Shown: piece after piece, positions 59,479 to 64,000 of the stretch
Layout of the letters: the number at the start of each line of letters is the position of its first letter
Numbering within the stretch: position 1 is the first letter of the stretch
NCBI GenBank assembly: GCA_015680685.1
Contig: MNCI01034067.1
Location: 1,655 to 65,654 of the forward strand
DNA: 64,000 nt
DNA from: Gnetum montanum
Lineage: Eukaryota; Streptophyta; Gnetopsida; Gnetales; Gnetaceae
Direction: 5' to 3'
Made by a program: the position numbers and the translations under genes
The notes under the pieces: model-generated
Told to the model about the DNA's origin: nothing
What the model saw: the letters and a program-made list of their open reading frames with translations, nothing else
The model's database searches: none

Positions 59479-60090
59479 TGATGAGTCATGAATTTGTTGA
59501 CAGCTACGATAATGCACCTAGAATAACGCACCCTTGATATCACACCCGCGATATCGCATCCGCGATATCACAGCCGGCGTGATATCGCGTACAAGATATC
59601 GCATTAGCGATATCACAGCCAACGCGATATCGTAGCCCGTCGCCAGTTCTGTAAATAAGAGGTGGCTCTCCCTTGTTTATCATCTAGTTCTTAGTTCCTT
59701 ACCCAGACTCTTGCAGTTTTTCCTTCTTAGAGTTAGAATTATTTCTCAGTGCATGCCCGCAGTGTGGTGATTGTAATTGTACGACATCCTTTATTCGAGT
59801 GTGACGTACTTGGACATGCACATGACCGAAAATAAAGATTGAGATCACTTCATCATTGCAACATTCACTTAGTTTAATTAATTATTATTTACTGCTTTCT
59901 TAGTTAATATCTCTCACCCTTATCTCCTAGTAACACGGAATGAGTACGACTTAATCACAAGCATTTAAGTGTGACTACTTGGTAACCCAGTAGCNGTGCC
60001 ACAACTAGTCCGTCTATGGAGTTCGACCGGATCGCACGTGTAACGCTCGTATTTGTATGGTTGAGTGTAGGGGTACCTCGCCACTCATCA
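59479..60090 (+). mobile_element. U: solo LTR
   Basis: Starts TGATGAGTCA, ends CCACTCATCA, with ATCTT at 59474-59478 and 60091-60095. Only 612 bp: at the single N (59995) roughly 250-320 bp found in the E1 LTRs are missing. It has the best GATATC array of the window and an AATAAAG signal near 59830. Confidence 0.9.
59536..59631 (+). promoter_or_regulatory. Regular GATATC palindrome array in U3 of U
   Basis: GATATC begins at 59536, 59550, 59564, 59581, 59595, 59609 and 59626. Spacings are 14, 14, 17, 14, 14 and 17, so a 45-bp unit of three hexamers occurs twice and begins a third time. A TGTAAATAAG TATA-like box follows near 59650. Its position just upstream of the promoter core suggests a cis-regulatory role (inference). 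Confidence 0.75.
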
Positions 60091-60289
60091 ATCTTGTATT
60101 CCTCTGACTCTTCATCTTATATTAGTTCCTCTTCCATGATTGGATCCTTAGCAAGATGGAGACTAGGATCAACTTTTTTCCTCCACCCATATTGTCTAAC
60201 ACACATAGTAGCTTGTTACAAGTATTGGAATACATCTTCTACTTGAATCAAAACCTTGGCTCTAATACTAAGTGTAACATCACTACTTT

Positions 60290-62400
60290 GGAGAAGTGCC
60301 TCTTAGCACCACCCTTGAGTCCTAAAGTAGCTAAGTGTTCTAGAGTGAACTTAAGATGGACTATGCCTTAATGATTACAACACTTGTCAGCACAACATAA
60401 GTGCATGACACACATTAGTCCAAAGCTTAGGAGTGTAAGTTGCGTACCTTAGAGAATCATATAAGTGACAAGACCAATGAGATAGATGCATGCATAACCA
60501 TAGAGAGTACTAGCATACACTTAAATATATTGTTCCTTTAAGAAAGCTAAGATGTCTTCTAACTCTAATACATCTAGTCCTAAGCCTTGCTTTATAGAAA
60601 AGAGCAGTCACCTAAGCATCAGAGCTAAAGCTCCTTTGCAAGGCTACATATTCATGTGATGTAGTACACAAGAAATGAGGACCATGTAGTTCTTTGTGTG
60701 ATGGTTAAGATAGCATGGAACTTGTAATGATCTCCATACTCTTTTAGGGTTTCATTCCGAAAGGGAAGTAGCCTTTGCACCACCAACAAGGCATATTCTC
60801 TGCAGTAATTAGGTTTCCTTTATTAATTTTACAATAGAAGTTTGAATGCCTTTAAAACTTTCTCAATTAATGAAAATAAAAAAATTAAAAATACTTTAAT
60901 TTGAAGTTTCAAAAATTATGAATAAGGTAGTATCTTAATTGTAATCATATTTTTTGGTCAGTCAATAAGTTATGGATTTGAATATTTGTAATTTCTTCCA
61001 AATTTTATAAGGATACCTAAATTTCCTTCACATCCCATTCCCCATTGTGCAAATTACACAATCAAGTATAGTTTTATAGTGTGGTGGTTTGGTCACCATG
61101 CTACTATCATTGTAGTAGGAGTTTATAAACACCTTTTTTGTACAACAATGAGGTGCTAGCCTAATAGTAAGACTCTTGATTTGGAAATTCAAAGTTATAA
61201 GTTAGATTCTAGTAGGCAATGTTAAGCTATAAAGTTCTAATTGGACCATTTATCTTTGAGTGTACCTATATTTCAACTATTATTATTATTATTTTGGTGA
61301 GGGTAAAGTTAGATTAAGTATGCAAATATGCCTAGCACACACCCCTAGGCTAACAGCATAGTAAGTGTAATGAGCTCAACCTAATACTTTTGATTATAGA
61401 GCTTTACAACCTTTATAACTAACCAACAATCAATGCTTAAGTACCTACGTTATATTGACTTGCTAATAAAATGAAAACTTAAAAAAAGTAATAAAAATTA
61501 TATAACCCATAAAACTTACAAATTTCTAAACCATGAGATCTTTTTGGGGTTTCGAATGAATAAAGATACGAATAATATGTGAAACCCACAAATTCCAAAA
61601 TTAAAGACATCTTTTTAAAGCTATACGGAGTTATTATTGGTTTTTTTTCTAAGAAAAAAAAGGTGGATCCCAACGAGATTCACACAAGTTACAAGAAATA
61701 GCACTTGTGGTCCACCATGCAATTCAAACGTGATACTTTGCAGTGTCTATGGGTTGCATATTATTTCTTTGCGAGACGTTTAAATCATAATTCACTCCTT
61801 GCAAAAGTAATCGTTATCCTTATCCATGTGTTGTGATATGGACCCTATCTAAATCCAGAAACAGAAGCCAAAACACAAGACAAATTCCCCAACTTCGGTG
61901 ATGTTTGCCGGCCAAAACGTTAAGAAAGAGGATAACATGGGCCCACGCCAGCCAGCATGACATGGCATGCTGTTATATTTTCTGAGCTGTAATATATATT
62001 TTATTGCCAAAAAAGATCCAACAACTTCATGATAAACAAATGCAACCGCAGCATCATTGGCGTTAACTGCAATTATCGCTTGAATTCATGTTGACCAAGA
62101 AAATAGATAGAATTATGAGTGGGAGCGGAGAAACCCATTGTGTTGTTTTTTCAGTGCTGGTGTTGCCGTTGTGAACATTGGATTCCTGGTTGCATTTTGG
62201 AAGAACTCAATATCCCAACCGACGCCAATCAATTAAAGCAAATAAATGAATGTTGTGATGGGAAGCAACAGCCATAACCCCAACCCACTCGATATGAAGT
62301 GACCCCAAATCCCCAAATTTGCCAACCCATCAAACAAATCTACTCAAAAACGGCCCCAAAGTCATGCCAATGTGGGACTGTTTTTGGGTTATGTAGCCAA
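60290..62400. other. Stretch without a recognised gene
   Basis: No supported coding region. The left part may include the LTR of the iMet-PBS remnant. A (TTA)n-like run lies near 61280. The part from 61850 is less AT-rich and may be upstream flank of the gene at 62551. Confidence 0.45.
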
Positions 62401-62550
62401 ATTCTAATCCCCATTTAGAATCCTAGATTTAGGGTTCCTCATCATCCTTACATAACAACACACAGCTTCTCGTTGGAGTTTCAGTCTCAATCTCATCTTC
62501 TGCTTGGAGTTTGAGTCTGAATTTCGGTCTCAATCTCAGTCTCTGCTGCA
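62401..62550 (+). promoter_or_regulatory. Probable promoter-proximal region and 5' leader of the 62551 gene
   Basis: Pyrimidine-rich leader with repeated cagtctcaatctca and gtctgaatttcggtctcaatctcagtctct blocks ending directly before the ATG. The transcription start is not identified. An imperfect direct repeat begins tggagttt at about 62474 and 62505. Confidence 0.4.
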
Positions 62551-62967
62551 ATGGCTGCCGCCGCTGCTGCTACATTTGTTTCTCCTGCTTTGAGCATTCA
62601 GTCCTCCTCTGATTCATCTCCTCTAAAACCCTTTGCTGATGAAAATGAGTGCAAAGATTGCTGCTGTTGCTATTTTCCTGTGGTGGGGATGCAGAAGAAG
62701 TTGGATAATGCTTGTTGGTGGATGTACAACAGGGCTAGCAATACATTTCTCTCCATCGGCAACGTCTTGAATTCAAAAGTTTTGAATGGCCTGCACAGAA
62801 AATGCACCAGGAACAAGAATTGCAAGGTCAAGGGCAAGGGCAAAAAAGGGGGTTTTAACTTCAGCTACGATCCAATGAGCTATTCCCAGAACTTTGATGA
62901 AGGTTGCTGGAAGGAACACCACTTTTATCTCACTCTGCAACGCCAAATCCCTCATCATGATCGTTAA
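62551..62967 (+). CDS. Small uncharacterised plant protein with YDPxSYxxNFDEG motif
   Basis: An open frame of 138 codons, the only ORF here with host-gene character: non-AT-rich codon use, a CT-rich leader and a good ATG context (gcaATGGct). The N-terminus is Ala-rich (MAAAAAATFVSPAL), then a Ser-rich stretch, a Cys cluster KDCCCCYFPV, WWMYNRASNTFLSIGNVLNS, and a basic K/G-rich segment (KCTRNKNCKVKGKGKKGG). FNFSYDPMSYSQNFDEG (residues ~101-117) follows. Many small plant proteins of unknown function end with a basic stretch and F-x-YDPxSYxLNFD-G, so this probably belongs there (from memory). The tail after FDEG is unlike family members I recall and might be an unspliced or shifted end. Localisation is unknown. 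Confidence 0.7.
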   Translation: MAAAAAATFVSPALSIQSSSDSSPLKPFADENECKDCCCCYFPVVGMQKKLDNACWWMYNRASNTFLSIGNVLNSKVLNGLHRKCTRNKNCKVKGKGKKGGFNFSYDPMSYSQNFDEGCWKEHHFYLTLQRQIPHHDR

Positions 62968-64000
62968 GAACGAGCAATACAAGACACTGTTGCTGTTTCT
63001 GCAATTATTTGTTTTTTGTGGGTGTTCTATTCACCGGGGGGATTTTTTTTCTTTCTTTCTGTGAAAATGGATTTTGGTGAGTCTCTCTGGTTCTGGGTTC
63101 TTACACAGTCCATGCAACACCATTCTTTTTGAGTTTTTTCATTAATTCTTTTGATAGAGATGGAAATAAGCTGTCGCAGGTGGTTTAACTGCATACCGTC
63201 AATTTGTTTTATGGCCTCTTGGCCCAGCAATTACTAAGGGGGAGAAACGCCAAATGTGTTATTCAGATGTAATTTTTTTAACTGGGGTTTCAACAATAAG
63301 GCTGTCGGCAATGCAGTTTAATTTAATTGTTTTTTTTTTTGGAATTTGCAGTTCTGGATGCAAGCCATGGTTTTGCATGGATATTTAGAAAGATTAAAAT
63401 TGCTAGACCTTTTAAATAGAAGGTACTGCTATTCTTTTGGTCCTATCAGCCAGGCTATAAAACCGTTTCCATGTTCAAAAATTTTGCACCCTGGCTGATG
63501 CTGGGTTCTATCTGTGTCAGAAATGTTTGTCACGCTGGGTTGCATTTGATTGGTAACACAACAGGTTTAGTTTTCTAACATTAGGTATTGCAGAAGCATG
63601 GATAGGGCCTATCTTTTACGTAGGGATTAGTGTTAAAAAGGAATGATTGCAGGAGTGTCTGATTTATAGCTATAATAACAAACTTGTGATTCCGAACTTT
63701 GAAAACTATATCTGTGATTAAGAACTTTTTACTACGCTTTTAAACATCAATTGCAATCTATAGTTTTTGAAGATTTATCTTATTTCAGTGATATCTAAAT
63801 CTATCATGGTCATGCTGCGCTAATGATAATATGAATATTTTAGGGGATAAAGCTAAGGAGAATAGAAATAATTTAAGAAATTTTCTTTCTGCATTTTTAG
63901 GTGGGCATGACAAAATGGGATTTTTCTTCAACCTAGTAAGGGATCCATATTTGCTTGGACTAACAAATATTTGCATGCTTATGCAACATTAATCAAGTTA
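62968..64000 (+). other. Downstream flank of the 62551 gene
   Basis: Probably contains the 3' UTR. A tttggaatttgcag acceptor-like string ends at about 63350, which could mark a 3' UTR intron. No other coding region is supported. Confidence 0.35.

Larger units (their letters stand above)
59050..60285 (-). pseudogene. Unclassified retroelement remnant with initiator-Met type PBS
   Basis: On the minus strand a TGTTACACT end is followed after two bases by TAGTATTAGAGC (complement 60259-60270), two changes from the plant tRNA-iMet PBS TGGTATCAGAGC. This suggests a Ty1-copia or other gypsy lineage with its 5' LTR to the right of 60271. Downstream, interrupted by solo LTR U, the reading includes an ELVDLMLVPFLQELSFGTKH segment and charged stretches with stops. 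No gag domain was recognised. Confidence 0.45.

Noticed and set aside
59536-59631. CRISPR-like repeat array
   Set aside because: Short palindromes with 8-11 bp spacing inside a plant LTR; there are no spacers of suitable size and no cas genes.
1-64000. tRNA or rRNA genes
   Set aside because: Only the tRNA-complementary primer sites were seen; no cloverleaf or rRNA-like segment was recognised.

Overview
This window looks like the repeat-dominated part of a large land-plant nuclear genome. It is AT-rich, has almost no host genes, and most of it is one related set of Ty3/gypsy LTR retrotransposons of the Athila/Tat type inserted into one another in both orientations. The supporting signs are a primer binding site (PBS) matching the 3' end of plant tRNA-Asp, a DLG-type protease, the pol order protease-RT-RNase H-integrase, a long region between integrase and the 3' LTR, and decay dominated by CpG-type transitions. 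The species cannot be named; a gymnosperm-like giant genome is only an impression.

Names used here. E0 is an old minus-strand element (2200-3600, then 17115 to about 18620). E1 (minus, 3601-17109, TSD GGTCA) is inserted in the E0 gag. E2 (plus, 7748-15017, TSD ATGGA) is inserted in the E1 gag. P (plus, 25237-34931, TSD GTATA) is an LTR pair whose interior is lost; E3 (minus, 26028-34417) sits in it. Q (36054-36904, TSD GTATT) and U (59479-60090, TSD ATCTT) are solo LTRs. R is a plus LTR (39771-40322 continued at 58749-59048) split by S (minus, 40323-58743, TSD GCTGG/GTTGG). T (plus, 44355-53043, TSD AAACT) is inserted in the S integrase.

Two families share LTR ends (TGATGA...TCATCA), tRNA-Asp PBS and polypurine tract (PPT). 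Family I (E2, S, T) carries gag-pol. Family II (E1, E3) carries a related gag, no pol, and a second long ORF (ORF2) in the env position. ORF2 begins immediately after a conserved 3' splice acceptor with a TACTAAC branch site. It encodes a basic N-terminus, a domain resembling the 'putative plant transposon protein' family, and a long coiled coil. Family II presumably depends on family I for reverse transcription and integration. LTR U3 regions carry regularly spaced GATATC palindromes just upstream of the TATA box.

Away from the LTR elements there are an RTE-like LINE fragment (about 540-1020, minus), an L1-like LINE fragment (about 22380-23620, plus), a broken methylesterase-type alpha/beta hydrolase pseudogene (about 20120-20720, minus), an unrelated retroelement remnant with an initiator-Met type PBS (59050-60285, minus), and one plausible intact host gene (62551-62967, plus). 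Every retroelement ORF carries stops or deletions. Two long N gaps and six single Ns mark assembly joins, several at suspicious rearrangements.
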